Source: JALJPB01 sp963933115
GTDB taxonomy: Bacteria; Pseudomonadota; Gammaproteobacteria; Enterobacterales; Alteromonadaceae
Assembly: GCA_963933115.1 (NCBI GenBank)
Contig: CAWVSL010000001.1
Span: 71,575 to 135,574, forward strand
Length of the DNA stretch: 64,000 nucleotides
Direction: 5' to 3'
Within the stretch, counting starts at the first letter, position 1. Each line of letters starts with the position of its first letter. Both the position numbers and the translations under genes were made by a program. Below, piece by piece: positions 9,698 through 17,198 of this stretch. The notes beneath the pieces were generated by a model. That model was not told the DNA's origin. It did no database searches and saw only the letters and a program-made list of their open reading frames with translations.

Positions 9698-10296
9698 TTA
9701 TCCTCCTGCACTAAAGTTCTATTTTTTGATATCAGTGTCTTTTGGCTCAGTTCATTAAGGATGGCAATAGCTTTATCTGGTGTTAACTGCTCATAATGTT
9801 TATCTGCGATCATCATCACAGGTGCTTTATCACAGCCACCTAAGCAAACATTTGACAACAAAGTAAACATTCCATCAGCGGTGGTTTGTCCATAATCGAT
9901 CACTAGATGAGACCTAATGGCTTCAAGTACCTCTGCATAACCTAATAAATGACAACTGACACTGTCACATATATGAATAACGTTATGACCGACGGGTTGG
10001 CGATAAATTAAATTATAAAAGGTAGCGACACCTTCAAGTTGCGCAGTGGATATTTTTAGTAATTGTGAAATAGCTAATAAACTGTCATCACTGACCCAGC
10101 CACGACCAGCTTGGATAATTTTTAGCGCCTCAATCCCTGCCGCCTCTTTGGTTTCCATAATGCTAACTTCGTGTTCAATTTCTCTCACTTCATCAGGTGT
10201 TAAATATTGACGATAATCTAAGTTAACCGATCTAATGATTTGAACATGTTGTTCTTGTGTCACTTGAGTCATATCTTCTATTTCTCCAGAGCTCAT
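9694..10296 (-). CDS. nuoE: NADH-quinone oxidoreductase subunit E ([2Fe-2S])
   Basis: Peripheral-arm subunit holding cluster N1a. The four cysteine ligands occur as CDSVSC and CLGGC, preceded by the family block EGVATFYNLIYRQPVG. As drawn it has 200 residues; E. coli NuoE has 166. The first ATG lacks a Shine-Dalgarno, whereas the in-frame ATG at 10272 has GGAG about 11 bases upstream, so the real protein may begin at MTQVTQEQ and have 192 residues. Either way there is an N-terminal extension before the conserved domain. Confidence 0.95.
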   Translation of the reverse strand: MSSGEIEDMTQVTQEQHVQIIRSVNLDYRQYLTPDEVREIEHEVSIMETKEAAGIEALKIIQAGRGWVSDDSLLAISQLLKISTAQLEGVATFYNLIYRQPVGHNVIHICDSVSCHLLGYAEVLEAIRSHLVIDYGQTTADGMFTLLSNVCLGGCDKAPVMMIADKHYEQLTPDKAIAILNELSQKTLISKNRTLVQEDK

Positions 10297-10319
10297 TAAT
10301 GTGGAACATTCTTATTTTC

Positions 10320-12128
10320 TTATCTATCAACATCAGCCATAACGTAATCAACACTACCCAAGGTTGCTATTAGATCCGCGACCATTTGGCCTTTACAGAT
10401 AGCTGGCAACATTTGTAAATGAGGAAAACTAGGGGTTCGAATACGAGTACGGTAACTCATTGTGCTGCCATCGCTTATGAGGTGATAACCCATGATGCCT
10501 TTAGTCGCTTCAACAAACATGGATACTTCGCCAGCAGGGATAACCGGACCCCAAGAGACATTGACAAAATGTGGGATAAGGGTATCGATATCGGTCATCG
10601 TTCTAGATTTATCTGGTGGTGTCGTTTGAGGATGATCCGCCTTATATGGACCCTCTGGCATATTATTAAGGCACTGCTCAATAATACGAATACTTTGACG
10701 CATTTCTTCTACGCGAACGCGACAACGATCATAACAATCACCTTTATGACCAAGCGGCACTTCAAAATCAAATTGATCATAACCGCTATAAGGTCGTTGT
10801 TTCCTTAAATCCCAAGAATAACCCGTTGCCCGTAAGCCTGGTCCAGTAACGCCCCAGTCTATGGCTTCTTGAGTAGAGTAACTGCCAACATCTACCGTTC
10901 TTTGTTTTAAAATCGAGTTTTGCATGACCATTTTTTCATATTCATCTAATCGTTTTGGCAAGTAGTTAACATATTCTCGTACTAACTTATCCCAACCAAT
11001 AGGCAAATCTTGAGCAATACCACCAATTCGAAACCAACTGGGGTGCATGCGGGCACCTGTGAACGCTTCGATAATGGCAAAGAGCTTTTCTCGGTCGATA
11101 AACATATAGAATATTGGTGATAATGCTCCTATATCTTGGGCAAATGTGCCATAAAAGAGTAAATGACTTAAAATACGAAACATCTCAGAGGTCATAATTC
11201 TTATTACTTTAGCTCGATCCGGTACCGTTATCCCGGCAAGCTTTTCCACTGCCATTACATAGGGAAAATTGTTCATCACACCGCCGAGGTAATCTATGCG
11301 GTCAGTATATGGAATATAGCTGTGCCAAGACTGTCTCTCACCCATTTTTTCGGCGCCACGGTGGTGGTAACCAATATCTGGTACACAATCGATAATCTCT
11401 TCGCCATCCATTTGTAAAACAATACGAAAGGCACCATGGACACTTGGGTGGTTGGGGCCAAGATTAAGAAACATAAAGTCATCATCTTTATTTTTACGTT
11501 TCATCCCCCAAGCCTCAGGGTTGAACTTTAATGCTTGTTGTTCTTTATCTTGCTGATCAGGGGTTAACGTAAAAGGCTCCATTTCAGTGGCGCGCGCAGG
11601 ATGAGTTTTAAGCAGTGGGTGACCTTGCCAAGTATTGGGCATTAATATCCGTGTTAAATAAGGGTGGTCCTCAAAAACAATGCCAAACATATCCCAAATT
11701 TCACGTTCATACCAATTAGCATTTTTCCAATACTGGCAGACACTTGCTAAGATTTTATCAGATGACGTTAGGGCAACCTTTATCCGTATATCTTGATTAC
11801 GGCCATGCGAGCGAAGATGATAACTAATAGTAAAGTCACGTAAATGGGCTGCTTTATGTTGACGTTCGGTTTCATCAATCGCCGCGAGATCAAAGCACAT
11901 GGTAAAAGGGTCATAAAGCTCAAATCGAACAAGTTGCATTAATACTGATAATTGATTCTTATTGACCCAAAAGCTGGGTATATCATCAACAATGTTTTCA
12001 ATAGCGGTAACAGGCGTTAGCTCTAAATCAGAGTTAACACTTATTATTTCATCAATTATTGAGCCAGCAAATGTCATCTGCCAATCAATACTCTTGCTAA
12101 AATCAATTTGTCTATTAACCTTGCTCAT
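10320..12128 (-). CDS. nuoC: NADH-quinone oxidoreductase subunits C and D, fused
   Basis: Single protein joining NuoC (about residues 1-200, 30-kDa subunit) and NuoD (about 210-602, 49-kDa subunit that lines the quinone pocket). The NuoC part has YWKNANWYEREIWDMFGI; the NuoD part has FLNLGPNHPSVHGAFR and GYHHRGAEK. The fusion (also called nuoCD) is the usual arrangement in enteric and related gammaproteobacteria. I chose ATG at 12128, with AAGGA six bases upstream, over the TTG one codon earlier. It follows nuoB by nine bases. Confidence 0.97.
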   Translation of the reverse strand: MSKVNRQIDFSKSIDWQMTFAGSIIDEIISVNSDLELTPVTAIENIVDDIPSFWVNKNQLSVLMQLVRFELYDPFTMCFDLAAIDETERQHKAAHLRDFTISYHLRSHGRNQDIRIKVALTSSDKILASVCQYWKNANWYEREIWDMFGIVFEDHPYLTRILMPNTWQGHPLLKTHPARATEMEPFTLTPDQQDKEQQALKFNPEAWGMKRKNKDDDFMFLNLGPNHPSVHGAFRIVLQMDGEEIIDCVPDIGYHHRGAEKMGERQSWHSYIPYTDRIDYLGGVMNNFPYVMAVEKLAGITVPDRAKVIRIMTSEMFRILSHLLFYGTFAQDIGALSPIFYMFIDREKLFAIIEAFTGARMHPSWFRIGGIAQDLPIGWDKLVREYVNYLPKRLDEYEKMVMQNSILKQRTVDVGSYSTQEAIDWGVTGPGLRATGYSWDLRKQRPYSGYDQFDFEVPLGHKGDCYDRCRVRVEEMRQSIRIIEQCLNNMPEGPYKADHPQTTPPDKSRTMTDIDTLIPHFVNVSWGPVIPAGEVSMFVEATKGIMGYHLISDGSTMSYRTRIRTPSFPHLQMLPAICKGQMVADLIATLGSVDYVMADVDR

Positions 12129-12137
12129 CAATGATCC

Positions 12138-12776
12138 TTAGCAGTTATCCGGTGAGTCTAAATTAGTGACTTGCATTCGATGTTCTTGCTTAATATCTCT
12201 TAAAGAGGGCTTAGCTATTGGTTTAATCGTTTGCTGACCTACCGTCCAACTTAAAGGCCTTGGTTGATGTGCTATGGTATTTTGTAAAAGTAATAAGCCT
12301 TCAAGTAACGCTTCAGGACGAGGCGGACAGCCAGGCACGTAAACATCAACAGGAATAAATTTATCCACCCCCTGCACGACACTATAAATATCATACATGC
12401 CGCCAGAATTAGCACATGAGCCCATCGAAATCACCCAGCGTGGTTCTAATAACTGTTCATATAAATGCTGTATCACTGGTGCCATTTTTCTAAAACAAGT
12501 ACCTGAAATCACCATTAAATCAGCCTGACGAGGAGTTGCTCTGATAACCTCAGCACCGAAACGGGCAATATCATGTCGAGAGGTAAAACTTGTTGCCATT
12601 TCAACGTAACAACAACTTAAACCAAAGTTAAAAGGCCAAATAGAGTTTTTTCGCCCCCAATTGATCATGTCATCTAACTTGGCTACAAAGACACTGCGTT
12701 CAAGTTCTTTTTCTAACTCGGCTTTTTCAAAGCCCATTTGCTCATCAAGTTTAGCTTTTGTTAATGACCATTCCAT
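12138..12776 (-). CDS. nuoB: NADH-quinone oxidoreductase subunit B (cluster N2)
   Basis: Subunit holding cluster N2, the last iron-sulfur centre before quinone. The ligands are Cys55-Cys56 (FGLSCCYVEMA), Cys121 (MGSCANSGG) and Cys150 (PGCPPRPE), with the same spacing as in E. coli (65 and 29 residues). Length 212. The start codon shares one base with the nuoA stop. The C-terminal tail after residue 180 is variable and polar. Confidence 0.97.
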   Translation of the reverse strand: MEWSLTKAKLDEQMGFEKAELEKELERSVFVAKLDDMINWGRKNSIWPFNFGLSCCYVEMATSFTSRHDIARFGAEVIRATPRQADLMVISGTCFRKMAPVIQHLYEQLLEPRWVISMGSCANSGGMYDIYSVVQGVDKFIPVDVYVPGCPPRPEALLEGLLLLQNTIAHQPRPLSWTVGQQTIKPIAKPSLRDIKQEHRMQVTNLDSPDNC

Positions 12777-13267
12777 TATGAGCTCCCTTTTTTCGTACGC
12801 TGATGATTAGGATTTTTATCTTTAAAAGGTAAGTGACGATGTTTAAGCTCTAACGCACCAATTCGCCACAAATAAATTAATGCCACCAATAAAATAACAA
12901 TAAAGATAGTGGCTTCAATAAATCCCGGCCAACCTACTTCATCAAAGGCGATAACCCAGGAAAACAAAAAAATAGTTTCTAAATCAAAAATAACAAAGAA
13001 AATGGCGTAAAGAAAAAAATGATTAGTAAAGCGGGTATGGTTATCTGTATTTTTTTCTGAATGATTACCTGTGTGGTTTAAATTTTCAATTACAGGGTCA
13101 ACGTCGGAGCTTACTGCAATAATGCCTGATTCATAAGGGGTGTTTTTAGCTCGGCTTTGTGTTTTAGGTCCTATAACATAAGACAAAGCCATCATACCGA
13201 CTAGCATAATGACTAATATGATAAAAAACGCCACAATCGGCCATAACTCGGCTATTTGGCTAGACAT
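12776..13267 (-). CDS. nuoA: NADH-quinone oxidoreductase subunit A
   Basis: Three-helix membrane subunit, first gene of the operon. The conserved NTPYESGI loop and FFVIFDLETIFLFSW helix identify it. The loop between them contains a short hydrophilic insert (roughly VDPVIENLNHTGNHSEKNTD) absent from the E. coli protein. An in-frame GTG two codons upstream is possible, but ATG at 13267 sits properly behind AGGGGGAG, so I used that (163 residues). A candidate promoter lies about 40-70 bases upstream. Confidence 0.96.
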   Translation of the reverse strand: MSSQIAELWPIVAFFIILVIMLVGMMALSYVIGPKTQSRAKNTPYESGIIAVSSDVDPVIENLNHTGNHSEKNTDNHTRFTNHFFLYAIFFVIFDLETIFLFSWVIAFDEVGWPGFIEATIFIVILLVALIYLWRIGALELKHRHLPFKDKNPNHQRTKKGSS

Positions 13268-13307
13268 CTGCACTCCCCCTAAGGCTTTTGATTATTTATA
13301 TTATTAT

Positions 13308-13336
13308 TTTATACAAACGCTTACTAATCACCCTAA
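13308..13336 (-). promoter_or_regulatory. Candidate promoter of the nuo operon
   Basis: On the minus strand, a TATAAA -10 box (13313-13308) lies 17 bases from a weak TTAGGG -35 box (13336-13331), about 40 bases before nuoA. Position and spacing fit; the -35 match is poor, so an activator or another start site is possible. Confidence 0.3.
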
Positions 13337-13462
13337 CAAACAATAATTAAAAATACAATTACTTATTAAAATCAGATACTTACATAACTCTTAGCACGAT
13401 AGAACTCCTGTCAACATAGGAGTATCAACAAAAGAAGGGGCCGCTCAAGGAGCTTATATATC

Positions 13463-13579
13463 ATGGGTTATATTAGTGTTGTTTTTATTTTGGGTGACTA
13501 TCTACCTCTTTGGTGCAATTTAGCACCATCATTTATTATTATTTTTTGGGTGAATACTCACAGGTTGCTGGTTATTTAA
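13463..13579 (+). CDS. Possible 38-codon small protein, unrecognised
   Basis: Reading frame starting MGYISVVFILGDYLPLW, ending after a second hydrophobic stretch. An AAGGAG lies 10 bases before the ATG, slightly far but usable. The translated product is mostly hydrophobic. It stands alone on the plus strand with no partner gene, and I do not recognise it. Chance occurrence is quite possible in AT-rich DNA; the Shine-Dalgarno and the locally less AT-rich leader are the only support. Confidence 0.2.
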   Translation: MGYISVVFILGDYLPLWCNLAPSFIIIFWVNTHRLLVI

Positions 13580-13895
13580 TAATTTAAAGCAATCAAAAGT
13601 ATTAACCGTATAAATAAATTATAGAAAAGATTTTATTTTTTGCATGATTAAATGTAAAAATTATAAAATTATAATGATTTTCTTATAGTTAACTGATGTG
13701 GCATGAGGTTTAAAGATGAAAATTATAATGACAAAAGTCTAAAATAATTACCCTTTATTATTGATTTGTACTACTAATGGATCTTTTTGAATAGGCTACA
13801 GCTAATTAACTATGCAGCCATTTTTGATCATGGGGTGTTGAATATTTTCGAATACTATTTTAGACAATCTGTATAATATATCTGCAGATTAAAGG

Positions 13896-13943
13896 ACCTT
13901 GTAAATAACTTTCTAAAAGTGCTTAGACAATTATTTACAAGGT
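13896..13943. repeat. 13-bp perfect inverted repeat downstream of the Lon-like gene
   Basis: ACCTTGTAAATAA (13896-13908) is the exact reverse complement of TTATTTACAAGGT (13931-13943), with a 22-base loop. It lies 50-100 bases past the stop of the Lon-like gene. Neither strand has a T run after it, so it is not a standard intrinsic terminator; it may be an mRNA 3' hairpin or a protein-binding site. Confidence 0.5.
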
Positions 13944-13995
13944 GTTATGGGCTAAGTGTCAAGATAAACTGAATACGCTACTTATAATAAAATTT

Positions 13996-16386
13996 TTACT
14001 CGTCAGTGCCACTTAATAATTCAGAAAACTTGCCTAACTTATCTAGAACCATGCCATGAATAGATTTTATTGGATAACGTCCGGTGCGGCTAATTTTACC
14101 GGCAGGTGTCGCCATCAAGATTTCTAACGCCTGATCAATGTCTTCAACAGCATAAATTGAGAACTGACCCTCTTCTACTGCATTGATCACTTCTTGTGAT
14201 AACATTAAATTGATCATATTGGTCATGGGCACAATAACGCCTTGTGAACCGTTTAAACCAGTATCTTTACAAAGCTGATAAAAGCCTTCTATTTTTTCAT
14301 TAACACCACCGATAGATTGCACTTCACCGTGTTGATTGATAGAGCCGGTAATCGCTAAACTTTGATCTATAGGCAAATGTGTTATAGCAGAGATAAGGGC
14401 ACAAAGCTCGGCCATAGAGGCACTATCACCGTCGATATGCCCATAAGATTGTTCAATCGCAATATTGGCAGAAATAGCAACAGGGAAACCTTGACCATAT
14501 TTATGTCCCAAATAGCCAGTGAGTAAGAGTACACCTTTTGAGTGAATAGATTTACCTAAATCAACCTCTCGCTCAATATCTGTGACCCCTTCACTGCCGG
14601 CATAAACAGTAGCCGTAATTCTAGCGGGAGTGCCGAAAACACTATCACCAATTTCTAAAACAGTTAAGCCATTAACTTTGCCTATTTTTTGACCTCGCGT
14701 ATTGATTAATACTTGGCGTTCTTTGATTTCACTAAGCCAGGTCTCGCTCATTCGTCCGGTACGTCTTTGTTTAGCTTTGAGTGCCCAATTGATATGCTCG
14801 GCAGTGATCTCACTATCAACGCCTTGCTTAGCCCATAAGTAATTGGCTTCGTCGAGTAGATCATTAACCTGAACAATATTTGAAGAAATTTTATCCTGAT
14901 GTTCAGAACGCCTTAATGCATAACGCACTAACTCAACGAGCGCATCGTTAGCAACATATGGATAGCCATGTTTGTGGGCACGCTGCCTAATTAAATTGGC
15001 GTAAGCAATTAAATTATCGTCATTTTTAACTAAGTGGCGATCAAAATCAGCGAGTACTCGAAATAATTCAGTAAACTCTTGATCATACTCTTGTAAGGTA
15101 TAGTAAATTTCGGGGTCACCCAGCAAAACGATCTTTACTTGCAGCGATATTTTTTCAGGTTGTAGACTGTAAGCCCCTGGCTGGCTAAATTCAGAATATG
15201 GGTTTTCAATGCTAATTTGCTGGGTTTTTAATGCCAGTTTTAACTTGGCCCATACCAATGGCTGGTTTAATAGTTTCTCAGCATCTAATAATAAATAACC
15301 CCCATTAGCTTTATGAAGTGCTCCTGGTCGAATTAATCGGTAACTGGTATAAGTGGCCCCTTGAAAGCTAGCAAAGTCAACTTGGCCAAATAAATTTTGA
15401 TACGTCGGGTTTTGCTCATAAACAACGGGAGCACCTTCTTCTGGTTCACGAGCAACCAATAAATTGGGTAAAAACTGCTCAACCATTAATTTACGGTTAT
15501 CTTTATCATTAGGATTTTCGTTACTTTCATCCGCTAAAATTTCTAAAACAGCGTCAACAACATGTTCTTTTACTTTAGATAAATATTTGAGAACACCGAT
15601 ATTACTAGCAAATTCGTGTTCTAGCTCTTTTAATAATGGCCGAATACCCTGCTCGGCTGTTTCATGTTTAAGTTTACGTAATTTATCCGACGAAACACGT
15701 TTCCATAGAGGGAGTTCAAGTAATTGTTCAGAGAGTAAGTCTTCTAGAATCGCTAATCGTTTATAAAAATCAGTACGTTGCTCTTCTTTGAGATTTGCAA
15801 ATTCTTTATCATCTAATGCCTTACCATTAACTAACATTGAAAAGCCAATTTCACCATCTTCTTCAAATAAAATGACACTTTGTTTTAATGCGGTTTCTTC
15901 AACAACAGAGATTGCCTCATCATATTTTTGATTAAATTCACGGTCTACTGCCGCTTTTTTTCGTTGATAACCAGGATTATCGAATATCTCGGGAAATAAA
16001 TCGATTAACTCATCAATAAAAGTATTTATACGGGCAAGTAGTTGTTTACCATCACCAGGAGAAACATATAGCTTAAATGGCGCATGATTATCATCAAAAT
16101 TATTGATATAGCACCACTCTGGCGGTGTTTTTTGATCAGCAGCCAAACGACTCAACATTTGTTTTATTAAAGTTAATCGCCCTGTACCGTGTTCTCCCAT
16201 AGCAAAGACATTAAAACCGACCGCACTCATAGATAGGCCAAAATCTAAGGCTTCTTTTGCCCGTTCATGACCAATAAAACTTTGCTCTGTTTGAGAAGCT
16301 TTAGGTGAGTGTGAAAAAAGTTGTTCGGTTAAATTGGCTGTTAATTGACTTGGAGTAAGGCGTAATTGGTCAACAGTTTTGCTCAT
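13996..16386 (-). CDS. Lon-family ATP-dependent protease (YcbZ/LonC-like)
   Basis: Predicted cytoplasmic AAA+ protease of the Lon family, different from classical Lon: it lacks the Lon N-terminal substrate domain and is 796 residues. The proteolytic domain is intact, with catalytic Ser655 in DGDSASMAELCALISA and Lys698 in NEKIEGF, 43 residues apart as in E. coli Lon. The P-loop near residue 65 reads GEHGTGRLT, with arginine where Walker A usually has lysine, a substitution I believe is common in this subfamily. The substrate is unknown. It appears monocistronic, with its own palindrome-rich upstream region. Confidence 0.9.
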   Translation of the reverse strand: MSKTVDQLRLTPSQLTANLTEQLFSHSPKASQTEQSFIGHERAKEALDFGLSMSAVGFNVFAMGEHGTGRLTLIKQMLSRLAADQKTPPEWCYINNFDDNHAPFKLYVSPGDGKQLLARINTFIDELIDLFPEIFDNPGYQRKKAAVDREFNQKYDEAISVVEETALKQSVILFEEDGEIGFSMLVNGKALDDKEFANLKEEQRTDFYKRLAILEDLLSEQLLELPLWKRVSSDKLRKLKHETAEQGIRPLLKELEHEFASNIGVLKYLSKVKEHVVDAVLEILADESNENPNDKDNRKLMVEQFLPNLLVAREPEEGAPVVYEQNPTYQNLFGQVDFASFQGATYTSYRLIRPGALHKANGGYLLLDAEKLLNQPLVWAKLKLALKTQQISIENPYSEFSQPGAYSLQPEKISLQVKIVLLGDPEIYYTLQEYDQEFTELFRVLADFDRHLVKNDDNLIAYANLIRQRAHKHGYPYVANDALVELVRYALRRSEHQDKISSNIVQVNDLLDEANYLWAKQGVDSEITAEHINWALKAKQRRTGRMSETWLSEIKERQVLINTRGQKIGKVNGLTVLEIGDSVFGTPARITATVYAGSEGVTDIEREVDLGKSIHSKGVLLLTGYLGHKYGQGFPVAISANIAIEQSYGHIDGDSASMAELCALISAITHLPIDQSLAITGSINQHGEVQSIGGVNEKIEGFYQLCKDTGLNGSQGVIVPMTNMINLMLSQEVINAVEEGQFSIYAVEDIDQALEILMATPAGKISRTGRYPIKSIHGMVLDKLGKFSELLSGTDE

Positions 16387-16406
16387 GCAGAGTCTCAGTA
16401 TGTATG

Positions 16407-16455
16407 ATTAACTGTATTATTATTAATTAAACAGTTAATAATACATACAGTTAAT
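16407..16455. promoter_or_regulatory. Nested palindromes upstream of the Lon-like gene (candidate operator)
   Basis: ATTAACTGT (16407) pairs with ACAGTTAAT (16431); the latter recurs directly at 16447, 16 bases on. Inside, GTATTATTA pairs with TAATAATAC. The cluster lies 20-70 bases before the start codon of the Lon-like protease, where an operator would act. No known regulator consensus was recognised. Confidence 0.4.
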
Positions 16456-16513
16456 GATTTAATTTGATAATACCCTTAAGTGTACGCTAGCCATATCTAT
16501 TATCAAAGGATCT

Positions 16514-16999
16514 TTAAGGTTTCATCGGATGTCGGATAAATTTTTGACCGTGACATTCAATACAGCTACTGACCATACTTAAGTGAGTAATTGATAAGTT
16601 TTGATGGCATTTTTGGCATTCTAATTCACCAAAACCGATATAATCACCAACACGATAGATGCCGTGATGTTCAAAGTCTTCTATTAATTCAGACCACTCA
16701 ACTTGCGATTTATCTGTCATGCTGGCTAGTAATTGCCAAAAACGTTCATTCATTAAACTTAGATAAAGTGAGTTGTTTGCTTGCCTTTGATTTTGGCGAT
16801 AAAATTCATTTAAGTCGTAAATAAAACTATCAATAAATTGTTTTACTTCTCTTTCTGGAATAGCTTCTGCGGCAATTAAATAAGCCTTAGCTTGCTCGAC
16901 CACATCAACTATATTGGTGAGCTCATTATCCTTTGTATCTTCAATCCATTGTGATATTTTTTGATATAACTCCACAATAACATTATTTTTGTTAGCCAT
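16514..16999 (-). CDS. ybeL: Zinc-ribbon protein of the YbeL/DUF1451 family
   Basis: 161-residue soluble protein of unknown function. The C-terminal half ends in a CxxC...CxxC zinc ribbon (ECQKCHQNLSITH then SCIECHGQKF), and the N-terminal part is helical with many charged residues. Length and layout fit the E. coli YbeL family (160). The frame extends 24 codons upstream, but ATG at 16999 (MANKNNVIVELY) has AGGGA at normal spacing and matches the family start. In E. coli ybeL also lies close to leuS, as here, divergently oriented. Confidence 0.85.
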   Translation of the reverse strand: MANKNNVIVELYQKISQWIEDTKDNELTNIVDVVEQAKAYLIAAEAIPEREVKQFIDSFIYDLNEFYRQNQRQANNSLYLSLMNERFWQLLASMTDKSQVEWSELIEDFEHHGIYRVGDYIGFGELECQKCHQNLSITHLSMVSSCIECHGQKFIRHPMKP

Positions 17000-17198
17000 A
17001 TTTAGATTCCCTATTACCCTTGAATTAAGATAACTTAAGTATAGACAGCTTTTTGTAGCTCTTAGCATCAATATCAGCTATTAAGCTTAGTTAAGATAAG
17101 GTATTCTATGTGACAAATTTTAATAGGCTCATGGGTTTTAGCTTTAACTACTAATAAAACTTCATGTAGCACCCATCTACAGTGTTTGAGAATCGTTA

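Larger units (their letters stand above)
13274..13995. other. 722-bp intergenic region between nuoA and the Lon-like gene
   Basis: Flanked by two minus-strand genes. It holds the candidate nuo promoter, a short hairpin (ACTCCT at 13404 pairing with AGGAGT at 13418), a possible 38-codon plus-strand reading frame (13463-13579), a 13-bp direct repeat AAAATTATAATGA (13665 and 13719), and a perfect 13-bp inverted repeat near the end of the Lon-like gene. No tRNA or recognised RNA gene is seen. Confidence 0.6.

Noticed and set aside
16180..16200. Arginine in place of the Walker A lysine in the Lon-like protease as a sign of a dead ATPase
   Set aside because: I believe this change is common in the subfamily, and the protease dyad and remaining AAA+ features are intact, so I do not call it inactive.
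17000..17071. Longer start for the YbeL-like gene
   Set aside because: The ATG at 16999 has AGGGA upstream and gives the family length; the extra residues match nothing known.
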